Positions 1 through 10,500 of a DNA stretch of 64,000 bases are shown piece by piece. The notes below the pieces were generated by a model. That model did not search any database. It saw nothing but the letters and a program-made list of their open reading frames with translations, and was not told the DNA's origin. The stretch covers positions 21,051,001 to 21,115,000 of the forward strand of contig JAWUZG010000013.1 of the NCBI GenBank assembly GCA_036785705.1, written 5' to 3'. A program made the translations under genes and the position numbers. Every line of letters starts with the position of its first letter. The stretch's first letter is position 1. Source of the DNA: Acanthornis magna. Its lineage: Eukaryota > Chordata > Aves > Passeriformes > Acanthizidae.

Positions 1-330
1 CCCCGGCAGCGTCCCCGGGCAGTGTCCCCCGGCAGTGTCCCCGGGCAGTGTCCCCGGCACTGTCCCCGGGCAGTGTCCCGGCAGTGTCCCCGGGCAGTGT
101 CCCCCGGCAGTGTCCCCGGGCAGTGTCCCCGGGCAGTGTCCCGGCACTGTCCCCGGGCAGTGTCCCCGGGCAGTGTCCCCCGGCACTGTCCCCGGGCAGT
201 GTCCCGGCAGTGTCCCCGGGCAGTGTCCCCGGGCAGTGTCCCCGGGCAGTGTCCCCGGCAGTGTCCCCGGGCAGTGTCCCGGCACTGTCCCCGGGCAGTG
301 TCCCGGCAGTGTCCCCGGGCAGTGTCCCCG
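1..330. repeat. C-rich 11-14 bp minisatellite at the promoter edge
   Basis: Around 26 tandem units of the form GTCCCCGGGCAGT occur here, with length variants that drop one or two C/G or change CAGT to CACT. The array begins before the window, so its full length is unknown. The minus strand carries a run of four G in almost every unit. The open frames through it (Ser-Pro-Gly-Ser-Val-Pro types in all three plus frames) result from a low-complexity unit without stops and should not be annotated as protein. Confidence 0.95.
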
Positions 331-587
331 TCGGGCCGCTCCCGTTCCCGCTCCCGCTCCCGCTCCCGCCGCCGTTCCCGCTGCAGTGCGGGCGCTGTCC
401 GGCAGGCGGCGCGGCGGGCGCCGCGGGCTGGGCTGGGCTCGGAGCGGCGCGGGCTCGGGCTCGGGCTCGGCGGAGGCGGCGGCGGCCGAGGGAAATTTCC
501 TGCCGGAGCCGCCGCCCCGGCCCACAGCGCCTGCCCGGGCGGCCCGGCCGCGCCGCCAGCGGCCCGCGGAGCCGCCGCAGCCGCCAG
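331..587 (+). other. PTPRE: Non-coding first exon of PTPRE (3' boundary supported)
   Basis: The right edge is a textbook donor, CCGCCAG|GTGAGC, with GT at 588-589. The left edge is unknown; 331 is only the point where the minisatellite stops. No start codon leads into a credible protein, so this is read as 5' untranslated sequence. The coding start is placed in the exon at 61803. Assignment to PTPRE rests on shared strand and on the absence of any other plus-strand exon candidate between the two. A cDNA or RNA-seq junction 587-61803 would prove it. Confidence 0.6.
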
Positions 588-1089
588 GTGAGCGGGGCGG
601 CGGGGGACGGAGGGCGGGGGCAGCGGGACCGGGGGATGCCGCCGGCCGCAGGTGCCGGGAGCGGCCGGGGTGCGGAGCCGGGCGCGGGCGGGCTGAGCGC
701 GGCGCTGCCCGGGGCTGGCCCCGAGCGCCGGCGCGACACCGCGGCCGCATCCCGGCAGCGACATCCCGGCAGCGACACGCCGGGAACGCCGCCCGGCAGC
801 GACACCCCCGCGGTGGCAGCGGCGGCGGGCGGAGCGGGTGGCGGTGGCTCGGCGGCGGGGCTGGGACACCGCGCTGTGACCCCGCGCTGCGCTCGGGAGA
901 TGCGGGACGCGCTGGCCGCAGCAGCGCCGAGGGCACGGCTGGCTCCCCGCGCATCCCTGGACATCCCCCGCATCCCCGGCTGTCCCCCGCATCCCCGGCT
1001 GTCCCCCGCATCCCCGGCCATCCATCCCAGGTGTCCGCGCCCCGGGCTCTGCTCCGCTCCCGGGATGGGGTTAGCGCGGGGGCTGCGCC

Positions 1090-1150
1090 TTTAAAAGGGA
1101 TTTTCTCCCGTCCGTCCCCACCGAGCCCTCGGTGGCTGAGCGGCGTGCAG
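1090..1150 (+). other. Candidate alternative first exon ending at a second donor
   Basis: A second consensus donor, GTGCAG|GTGAGC, lies at 1150/1151, still inside the CpG-rich block and about 30-55 bp after a TTTAAAAGG box at about 1090. The spacing would suit an alternative start site with a short 5' untranslated exon. Alternatively, it could be a downstream donor for a longer version of the first exon. Only the donor is directly visible; the left limit given here is nominal. Confidence 0.35.
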
Positions 1151-3160
1151 GTGAGCAGGACCGCTGGCTGTGTCGGAACTCTTCTGGTCTCCCTTGGTCA
1201 AGGCTGGTGTTGTTTAAATTCACTCTATTTCCATTTGTTCTATTTATTAGTCTGCCTTCACGAGACTTTTATATGCCTCCCATTACATGATTTTATTTTT
1301 CTCTTTACTGGTGCCTTCGTGGAAAGAGTTAATGGGTATTTGCTGTGAGATGGAACCGTGTTTTCTAAATGCGAAAGGCTGGCTCCTATTTTTTTCCCTA
1401 TTTTTCAGTGAGGTTCCTCTCCATGTGGCTTATTTCCATAGCGTGAAGTGATTTTCTGTGTATTCAGCTGTGTAGCTGTCTGTGTCTGATTTGGATGGGG
1501 TAGAGACTGCTGAGTTGAAAGAAAAGACAGTGCTTATCGAGCTTTTTTTTTTTTTTTTTCTTTCCTAAGATGTTATAAGCCCTGGAAAGTAGAAATAAAG
1601 AGGCAGAGAATTGAAAAAAAAAAAATTTTTTTTGATGTGCGTAATAATCGTACCTTCTGTATGTGTTGTGTTTTGAGGCTTGTAAATAAACTTCTGATGA
1701 AAATTAATGACGTTCAGCTGGAAATTGGGCGTAGTTTCGAAGAGATTTAAATGTGGATAAAACGTGTTTTTCTCATCCTGGAGGGACGTTGGCTTTGCTG
1801 GGCATAAATGAAACCGGTTAATCCTTGGAGTGGGAAGATGCAGGTGGTTTGTCATGCCGAGGTGGAAGTTGGGTTTTGAGGAGAGGTGTCTTAATGGGGG
1901 TAATGAGGTGTTTATGGGGCAACCTGTGCTGCTTTGTGCTTGGGGTGGTGGCACTGGAGAGAAAAGGGCTGGGGATGGAGTGGGGCAAGCGATGACCATC
2001 AGGATGAGGTCCCCAAAATAAGAGGACCATGCTGGTGTGGATTCAAACATCACCTGTGGGGTGATGGATCAGCTGAGCAAAGGGAATTCAGCTGAAAACA
2101 TTTGTTTTCTCAAGTGACAGAACGAGCTGAAATGTGTTGAATGAATTTAGAAATGTGAGAGAAGAAGGGAAAGAAAATAATGTGAGAAACAAAATGGTGT
2201 GGGCGGAGTGTTTGATTGCTTCACTTTGCTCACGAATAAAGGGATTGCTGTGCCACCCCATCCATCCTTGCTGTGCTCTGACTGGCATGCTCTGTATTCC
2301 TGGAATATGGGAATATGTTCTCCCAAGCAAAGAGAAAAACTGAATTCCTGCTTTGAAAGCTTCCCTGACACCTTCAGTAAACGCAGACATCTTTCTGTAC
2401 CTCCAAGCAGGGTGCTGGTGCTGTCTGGGCTACAGACTTTTCTCCTCAGCCTGGGAAGTGCAGGTGCTAAGTGGAGAATTTCAGCACATTTGGGTCCTAG
2501 TTCGAGTTTGTATCTTGGTTTCTCTCCTGCTTCCCACCTCACATATTTGTTTATCTGTCTGCTAGCAATCTCAGTCGAGGTTTTTCACCTTTGAGTTAAG
2601 GGCTGGCCTTCCATAGAACACCTGTCTTAAATCCCTGAATTTTCTTGTCTTACTCATCTTCCCTCGCCCTCCATGGCATTCCCAGCTCCGGGGTGGTGTC
2701 AGGAGTGCGCCGTGTGAGCTGAAATGATGGGAAGCTGGAAAAGGATTGTTGGGGGGCTCAGCAGATTCAATATCTGTGTCAGACCTTCCTCTGGCACTCA
2801 GCTTCCCGTGGAGCTGGAGCAGAGGGCAGAGCTGGTCCTTGCCTGGCACAGGGCACAGGAGGGGCTCTGGATGAGGATTTTGGAGTTTGTTGGTTTTCTG
2901 GAGCTGTAGGGCTGTGGCCCAAAGCTGCAGAGCTGTGTTAGGCACTGAGCTGGTTTTAGAGAGTGTTCCAGCAGAGCTCTGTCTGCTGTACTTGGTGACC
3001 TTTTTCTCACTCATTGAAGAGGTTTTGTGAAGAGAAATGAGTGGACAGGGGTTGGCGAACTGCCAAGTGAAATAGAGCTGGAGGAAGTCAGCGCAGTTCT
3101 GCCCTGTCACAGATGTCACAGATGTCCTTGGTGTTTCTGAGAAGTCACATCCACACAGTA
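1151..3160. other. Unique intronic sequence, no gene seen
   Basis: AT-richer intron begins here. Visible simple sequence includes a T run at about 1543-1560 and a self-complementary A12T8 block at about 1614-1633. Small frames on both strands lack motifs, conservation cues or plausible splice structure. Confidence 0.6.
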
Positions 3161-3444
3161 GAGAATCACAGAGGGTTTGGGTTGGAGGAGACCTCAAAGC
3201 CCATCCAGTGTCACCCCTGCCATGGCAGGGACACCTTCCACTGTCCCAGGCTGCTCCAAGCCCTGTCCAGCCTGGCCTTGGGCACTTCCAGGGATCTAGG
3301 GGCAGCCACAGCTTCTCTGGGCACCCTCCCAGGGAAGGATTCCTTCCTCATATCCCATCTAAATCTCCCCTCCTTCAGCTGAAAGCCATTCCCCCTTGTC
3401 CTGTCACTCCACGCCCTTACCAAAAGTCCCTCTCCAGCTCTCCC
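3161..3444 (-). mobile_element. CR1 LINE 3' fragment
   Basis: Read on the minus strand this is the terminal CR1 region. The plus strand shows GAATCACAG..GTTTGGGTTGGA, the CCATGGCAGGGACACC block, the CCAGCCTGGCCTTGG block, and then TCATATCCCATCTAAATCTCC with the AAGCCATTCCCC segment. About 285 bp are retained, which makes it one of the longer copies here. The 5' part is truncated, as usual for CR1. Confidence 0.9.
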
Positions 3445-4136
3445 ATTTTCAGTGAAGTGTTTTTGTACTTCTTCATGCTTGGTGATGTCATGTAAATTAG
3501 TTCAAGGTTTTGGAGCAGGTCAGCTGCAGTGGAGAATAAAAAAGAGCAAGCATGGAATGCTGTGGAGGAGGAAAAGCAGGAAGATCACAAGGAATAATGA
3601 TCATTTGTCGTGCTGCTGGGAGCACACAGAGTCCACCCTGCTCGCTGGAGGAGTGGGAGGTTCTGCAGAAAAATGGCTCAATTATACAGAAAACCTGAGG
3701 GCTGTGTTGGTCCCTCCTCGGAATGATGTTGTCACTTTGTAAATGTGATGCTGTATTTCAGTCTCTGGTTCCAAAGTACTCCTCAGCATGGATTTATGGC
3801 AGGGCTTAGCCCCAGGTGGAGATCCTGTGCGTGGATGTGGTATCAGAGCACTCGAGGGCCATCAGCAATGAATGATGACATTTTGGTGGATAAAAACTTG
3901 TCTTTACATAGAAAGTTAAAGTGAATCACTCTGGGTCTGGACATGCCATGATCATTTCTCAGGAGATGCGGCTGAAAACAGATGTTTTTGGTAGAAGCTG
4001 CTATTCCGTCATTATTCCAGGGGGGCTGGCAGGAAGGGACCATATTTCCTTCATAAATAATGTGGTGGGAGCAGCACAATGGGATGGCTTTGGTGAATCA
4101 TCCCTGCAGACTCCAACTCTTATTTGCTCCACATCC
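3445..4136. other. Unique intronic sequence, nothing recognised
   Basis: This is ordinary mixed-composition intron between a CR1 fragment and the 19-bp array. It has no repeat, RNA or coding signal that I can support. Confidence 0.5.
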
Positions 4137-4437
4137 CGCACTCCCAGGGCCACCGCAGTTTTCCAGGACCACCGCGGTTTTCCAGGGACACCACGGTTTT
4201 CCAGGGCCACTGCAGTTTTCCGGGGCTGCCACAGTTTTCCAGGACTGCCAGGGTTTTCCAGGACCACCGTGGTTTTCCAGGGACACTGCAGTTTTCCAGG
4301 GCCACCATGGTTTTCCAGGACCACCGTGGTTTTCCAGGGCCGCTGCAGTTTTCCAGGGATGCCGCAGTTTTCCAGGGCTGCTTTGGTCTTCCAGGGCCGC
4401 CGCGGTTTTCCAGGGCTGCTGCAGTTTTCCAGACTGC
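4137..4437. repeat. 19-bp minisatellite, about 16 copies
   Basis: The unit is close to GTTTTCCAGGGCCACCGCA, repeated head to tail with point changes (GGACC, GGGAT, GCTGC variants). Since 19 is one more than a multiple of three, every frame cycles through the unit in 57 bp. This gives stop-free readings on both strands (for example repeats of FPGPPRFSR or ENHGGPGK). These frames are by-products of the repeat. Confidence 0.93.
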
Positions 4438-6286
4438 AGGTTTTCCATCCCTGCAGGTTGGGAAGGAGCAGCCAAAGCTGAGGGATGCTCCTTGGATGCC
4501 TGCAGTGAGCAGCTCTCTGCTCCCTGATAGGCATTTCATTATTGATCTCGTGCTGCAATATTCATGGGAGCACAATCCCTCTGTAAGCTGCAATATCGTT
4601 CGGTGCCCTGGCGTGGAAAGTGGTGTAAATTGGATCGATGAATTATTGAGGAGTTTGGAATTGCGTGGTCTTGGCGGAGCGTTTATGGCTCCCCTGGATG
4701 TGGCTCTGGTTTTGTGGGCTCAGGGCTGGCTCGGGGAGTGATTCGGGAATTGCTTGAACTGGTTTGTGATGTGATGCAGCAGAATCGGGGCTGAATGAGA
4801 AGTGACTGCTCTGTGCAGGATTTCTGCATCCTTTTGAACTCTAATCCTGCCTTTTTTACTCCTTGCCTGTGCCTTTCTGCTCAGGCTTCCATCCTGGTGC
4901 TGTTTTTGTCCTGCCTGATGTGTATTGTACAAGTCCAAATGCTACAAGGGTTAATATAAAAAAAAAAAAACCTGTCTGTATTTATCCCAAACTTCTGGCT
5001 GAAATGTAGATATCTTTGCTGGTTTGTTGTACAAATATGTTTAATACCTGTATAAGCCAGAACTGAAATGAGATCCTGATAAGGCAGAGATTAGGAGGAG
5101 TTCAGCAGCAGCATTTTGTTGAAGTGTTTGTACAGGATTTATTTTTGAGTTACTCACCTCAGGGAATGCATTTTTAAGGCATGTTCAGTTGATTTAAAGC
5201 AGGTGTAATAATTCCGTCATTGGTGTCCCTTTGCCTGCCCAAATCCTCTGTGCTATCTGCAGAGATTGCCTCACCAGTGACATCTCTGCCCCAAAAATGC
5301 CCTTTTCCCTTTGGCTCCTGGCGCTGACCCAGTGCTGAAGTGGCAAAGCAAAAAGCTGCCCACAGAGATCTGTCTGTGTTCAAAGGTGTTTCCTGGCTAA
5401 GGGAAGAAATAAAACTGGGAAGAAGTTTGCTGGGGTTGTTTGTTGCTTGCAGTGATGGTGGATTGTCACTGGGAAATGTAGAACAACTCAGCTCTGAGGT
5501 TTCCTATCACTTTTATCCCCCCTGTAAAAAGGAAAAATTGCTCAGTCCTGAAAATGTGGCTTATCAGAGATGTCCTTTTTCTAATGTACAGCAATAATTT
5601 TTTTGGTGAGAATGAGAGATGTGAGCAGATAAAACCAAAAAACAAAACTGTAAATCACGCAGAGGTGAGATGAGACATAAACTATAAAAACACACGAGTG
5701 ATAGATGTGCCAATTTTGGGATTTGTGTATAGGGAAGAGGCAGCTCCTTCCCGCAGGAGTGTGAGGATGCCCTAGCAGCTGGAAGGAGCTGGGCCAAGAA
5801 CAGCTGTTCCCTGAAGATAACACACACAGACAGGGATGCAGCACATGGATCACCAGCAAGAATGAGCACTCGGAAAGGTTTTGGTTCAGTAGTACAGTGA
5901 ATTTTAAAGAGAAAGCAAAGAACAGATTTACAAGGGAAGAAGTGAAAAGTGTGTTACTCATGTCACTTCTAAAAGATCAGGACAAAATAATTAGGTCAGC
6001 TGGAGGATGAAGCTCCTACTTCTAAATTTTGTTGCTCTGGAGGTACTAGAAAATAATTCAGAGTGAAATATCCAACTGCATGTGCATGACAAGATCTCAC
6101 CCTTTGGAGCTCATCCATTCCAGGTTTCCTGATGGTTGGGTGTTCCTTTCATTGTTGTGGGGTTTGAGTTTTTGTCCCTTTCACCAAAACCAACCTCTTT
6201 CATGTGGAATGCCTTCTGGAGGAAGCTTGGCAGAACCAGAGCTGCTGTGGCTCATCACGGTGCCCCTGAAGAGCAGCAGAGCAGTT
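4438..6286. other. Unique intronic sequence, nothing recognised
   Basis: No CR1 or tandem array is visible. An A run lies at about 4958-4970. Frames of 60-126 codons occur on both strands without motif support. Confidence 0.5.
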
Positions 6287-7535
6287 TTGGTTGGGGCAGA
6301 CTGGGATGGACTGGGAGCAGAGGCTGTCAGACCCCCCTTTGCCATGGCTGCGGTGGGACAGACTGGGATGGACTGGGAGCAGAGGCTGGCAGAGCCCCCT
6401 TTGCCATGGCTGCGGTGGGACAGACTGGGATGGACTGGGAGCAGAGGCTGTCAGACCCCCCTTTGCCATGGCTGTGGTGGGACAGACTGGGATGGACTGG
6501 GAGCAGAGGCTGTCAGAGCCCCCTTTGCCATGGCTGTGGTGGGACAGACTGGGATGGACTGGGAGCAGAGGCTGGCAGAGCCCCCTTTGCCATGGCTGTG
6601 GTGGGACAGACTGGGATGGACTGGGAGCAGAGGCTGGCAGAGCCCCCTTTGCCATGGCTGTGGTGGGACAGACTGGGATGGACTGGGAGCAGAGGCTGGC
6701 AGAGCCCCCTTTGCCATGGCTGTGGTGGGACAGACTGGGATGGACTGGGAGCAGAGGCTGTCAGAGCCCCCTTTGCCATGGCTGTGGTGGGACAGACTGG
6801 GATGGACTGGGAGCAGAGGCTGTCAGACCCCCCTTTGCCATGGCTGTGGTGGGACAGACTGGGATGGACTGGGAGCAGAGGCTGGCAGAGCCCCCTTTGC
6901 CATGGCTGTGGTGGGACAGACTGGGATGGACTGGGAGCAGAGGCTGTCAGAGCCCCCTTTGCCATGGCTGTGGTGGGACAGACTGGGATGGACTGGGAGC
7001 AGAGGCTGTCAGACCCCCCTTTGCCATGGCTGTGGTGGGACAGACTGGGATGGACTGGGAGCAGAGGCTGGCAGACCCCCCTTTGCCATGGCTGTGGTGG
7101 GACAGACTGGGATGGACTGGGAGCAGAGGCTGGCAGACCCCCCTTTGCCATGGCTGTGGTGGGACAGACTGGGATGGACTGGGAGCAGAGGCTGGCAGAC
7201 CCCCCTTTGCCATGGCTGTGGTGGGACAGACTGGGATGGACTGGGAGCAGAGGCTGGCAGACCCCCCTTTGCCATGGCTGTGGTGGGACAGACTGGGATG
7301 GACTGGGAGCAGAGGCTGGCAGACCCCCTTTCCTGTGGCTGTGGTGGGACAGACTGGGATGGACTGGGAGCAGAGGCTGGCAGAGCCCCCTTTGCCATGG
7401 CTGTGGTGGGACAGACTGGGATGGACTGGGAGCAGAGGCTGGCAGAGCCCCCTTTGCCATGGCTGTGGTGGGACAGACTGGGATGGACTGGGAGCAGAGG
7501 CTGGCAGAGCCCCCTTTGCCATGGCTGTGGTGGAT
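6287..7535. repeat. 62-bp minisatellite, 20 copies
   Basis: The unit begins around CTGGGATGGACTGGGAGCAG and continues through AGGCTG[T/G]CAGA[C/G]CCCCC, TTTGCCATGGCTGTGG and TGGGACAGA. Anchors recur every 62 bp from 6301 to 7293, then at 7354 (one base lost), 7416 and 7478. The first two copies have GCTGCGGTG; the rest have GCTGTGGTG, and copy 17 carries a TTTCCTGTGG change. Copies differ at only a few sites, which implies recent homogenisation. Frames of 200-546 codons run through it on both strands because the unit lacks stops in the readings concerned. Confidence 0.97.
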
Positions 7536-10500
7536 GTGGTTGGGATGGGGACGGAGGGGTTGGGTTTGGCTGTGATCCTGAATCCCAAAGCTGCCCCCGG
7601 GGCCAAGGGTGTCCTGTCTGTGTCCCCAAGGGTGGGACCGCGCTCCGTGAGCCTCACGCCAGCTCTGCTTTTACCTTGGCATTTGCTCCTGTCATTTGTG
7701 ACCTCCCTTGGTTCTTTTAGTGGAGTTTTTTATTGAAAAGAAAATGTAACTGGTGGGTGAAATTCAGCGTGAGCACAACTTGAAGCCAACAATGAAAATC
7801 CCTGCTTACAGACCCTCTGGTTTGCAGGGTATTTGGTAAGGGATCTGTAAATATTTCTTTACCAGGAGCTGTAATTCTTCAGAGCAGTTTGCACTACTAA
7901 CCCTTCCCTCACCCTGCTTACTGTTTCTTTTGGTGAATTCCATCTCAATTGTCTTTTGCCCTTTAATCTTGTCATCTTTGCTGTTTGTCCTTGGGTGATT
8001 ATTTTCCTTTGCGTTCCTAGCCTTAGTTTCTGCTGGAATATGCTGTGGATTGCTTGAGCTGCAGTGCTGGGCTTTTCCTGAGTAGTAAAATCCTGATTTA
8101 AACAAGCCACAAATCATGTTTGTACCCCGTGTTTTATAGGTTTAGATGTCTCAGGTACTGAGCCTGTTTAATTTAAAATTGAGTTTCATGACTGTCTTCA
8201 ATCATGCTGCACAATGTCACTTAAAACATTTAATTATTCAACGATATTAATTGATCTGCAGCCTGTCTTTCTGCTAATCTGATACAGCAAAGTTTGCAAA
8301 TTGCTGCTGAGAGCAGGATTGTGGTGGAGCAGCTTTCAGACTGCAGGAGAAAAGCCTTTGTGTAACCAAGTTAAAATGATAGATGCTCTCCCTGTTAAAC
8401 ACAGGGCTGAGTTGAAATGGGTTCATGTTATCATTTTGTTTGCAGATGTCAAAAGCTCATTAATTTTAAGTCAAACTCCCTACCTTGCTGATTCAAATTG
8501 CTTTTAAATTACACGTGTGCTGATCAATCTTGAAAAGCCCAAATTAAAAACTCAGCCGAGGGCACGTTTCAAGGCCACAGATACAACACTTAATTCTAAT
8601 CTGTTTTGCACAGGCAAACCTCCCACTCCGGCACTGCTTCCCGGCAGAACCGGGGGGAGAGGAAGTTGTAGAGAATTAAATATTTCTGGGAAGGCGGAGA
8701 GGAAAGGAAAAGGTGGAAACAGGGAACTGTATTTAAATAATGACCTATTTGCATTGCTTAGTTTAAATTATTAGCAACGACTTGTGATGCTGAGATAATT
8801 TGTTCCACCGTAACAAGTTTTGTGCGTGTGTAACTCAAGCTGCAGTTTGTCCTGAAGAAGCTTGAGAATTGCTGCACTGCATCAAACTATTTACCCTTGA
8901 AATTTGCCCTCATTGACCAGAATTTTCCGAGGATGAAACTTGAATAATTTCCTTGGAAAAATCACTGAACCCTCAAAACTTTCTCTGTGAAGCATTTTAC
9001 ATTTCTGTTTTCGGGAAGCAATGCCGTGCAGGATGTGGGTGCTGAACGTTCTTTCGGGACAGTTTTGCTCTGGAATGGGATTTAAAGATGGCCAGGCCCT
9101 CCCTGAGGCTTTTCCCCTCGTTCCGAAGGCTGTCACTGGGAGCTGTAATCAGAACCAGCTCCGGAGCGTGGGAAAGGAGGAAAGGAAGGAACTGTCCTGC
9201 CAGGGAGCGTTTGCAGAGCTGTGCCCAGCTGTCCAGGGGCTGGGGGAAGGGACAGAGCCATGCTGGGGGAATTTTTCAGCTAGAAATGCAGTCACAGCTG
9301 TGTATTATTTTTCAGAAGTGTGGCAAATCCGTTTTAAAAATGTTTAATTTTTCCTGGATTTAGAAATATTTGAAACTCTTAAATTCGGTTCCTTCTAGCA
9401 GCTCTCCTGGTCTCCTAAAGCTGAGCATAAACTGTGTCTGGTGCTGTTTTGTGTCCATCCAGCAGTGCTTTGGACACCTTTAACCATCTTAAATGACCAT
9501 GTTATTATTCAAAGATACTTGATTTACTCTCTCTGATGAGGGAAAAGAGTTTGGGAGATAAACTGGTTGAGTTTCAGTGTTGGGTAATGTGCATTTCACA
9601 CATTTGTGTCTATACAAACATAGAAATTGATTCTTACCACCAAAGGAAACCAAGAAAAGCCAACAGAACAAGACAAAATAGAGGAAAATATTTTAAAGGT
9701 GTTATTTCTGTACAAATAACAATGATCATTATCATTAGACAAAGTACACGGATGGTTCGAGTGGGAATAACGCAAGGTGGGGTTTTGGGATTTGATTAGA
9801 AGTGAAACTTCAGCCTTGTGATGTTGAGTTCCTGGGGTGGAAGTGGCATTGTTGGGGAGCAGAGCTTTTGGGAAAGGCAGGAGGAAGAGAGCCATGAATT
9901 GAGTGAGGGCTGTGGGGATGCCCAGCTCGAGTGGCACACGGGCAGGGGATGAAAATCCCACCTAAAGGGTAGGTCTGCAAGGTGGGCTCGAAGGACCCCA
10001 TCTGTGCTCCACACCTTCCCAGGATAACCTGGTGCAGGGAGGAGTTTGGAGCTGGTGAGGGCCATGGGCTTTGAATTTCTGCTCTGAATAATCAGAGCCT
10101 GCATGCCGAGAACACCTTGCATGTGTAACTTTATGAGCATAAGAGACTTTGTCATAAAAATTGATTTTTACAGTGAGATCTGCCCTAATTTTTGAATGAC
10201 TTGAGCGTGGCTGTGCTGTAGCTTTCCCTTAGTTCAGCTCGTTTCCCACCTGCTTTTCATTTCGAGATTATTGAAAGTGCGCGGATGAAACAAAAAAGTG
10301 GATTTTTAGAGAAAATCTGAAGCAAGGTGGATTTGTAGGAAAATACTGTATTTCTTTCGAGTCTTTTCTCGCAGAGGTGATGCAGGCCTTTGTTGATGTC
10401 CAGTGGGCTGCTGCCTGGAGGAGCCACAAACACCAATTGTTTGGGGGAGCATGACAAGCTCTGGCGCCGAACACTGCGGCCATTCATGGGCGCTGCCTCC

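Larger units (their letters stand above)
331..1150 (+). promoter_or_regulatory. PTPRE: CpG-island promoter of the PTPRE-like gene
   Basis: This stretch is extremely GC-rich and dense in CpG, with several GGGCGG/GGGGCGG Sp1-type boxes (about 593-625). It lies directly upstream of, and spans, two consensus splice donors. It also holds a CCCGCT hexamer run (about 340-382), several 'CGGCAGCGACA' units (about 745-805) and an 18-bp tandem motif around CCGCATCCCCGGCTGTCC (about 951-1027). A TTTAAAAGG box lies at about 1090. GC content drops sharply after about 1200. The layout is typical of a TATA-less housekeeping-type vertebrate promoter with a non-coding first exon. The exact transcription start cannot be read from sequence. 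Confidence 0.75.

Noticed and set aside
22..1348. Three overlapping plus-strand frames of 189-437 codons through the array and CpG island
   Set aside because: They arise from a stop-poor C/G repeat and GC-rich DNA and run past a consensus donor; no recognisable domain or consistent start.
6080..7736. Overlapping frames of 479-546 codons (plus) and 206-315 codons (minus)
   Set aside because: The peptide repeats exactly follow the 62-bp unit in all frames; both strands are equally open, as expected of a stop-free tandem unit, not a gene.
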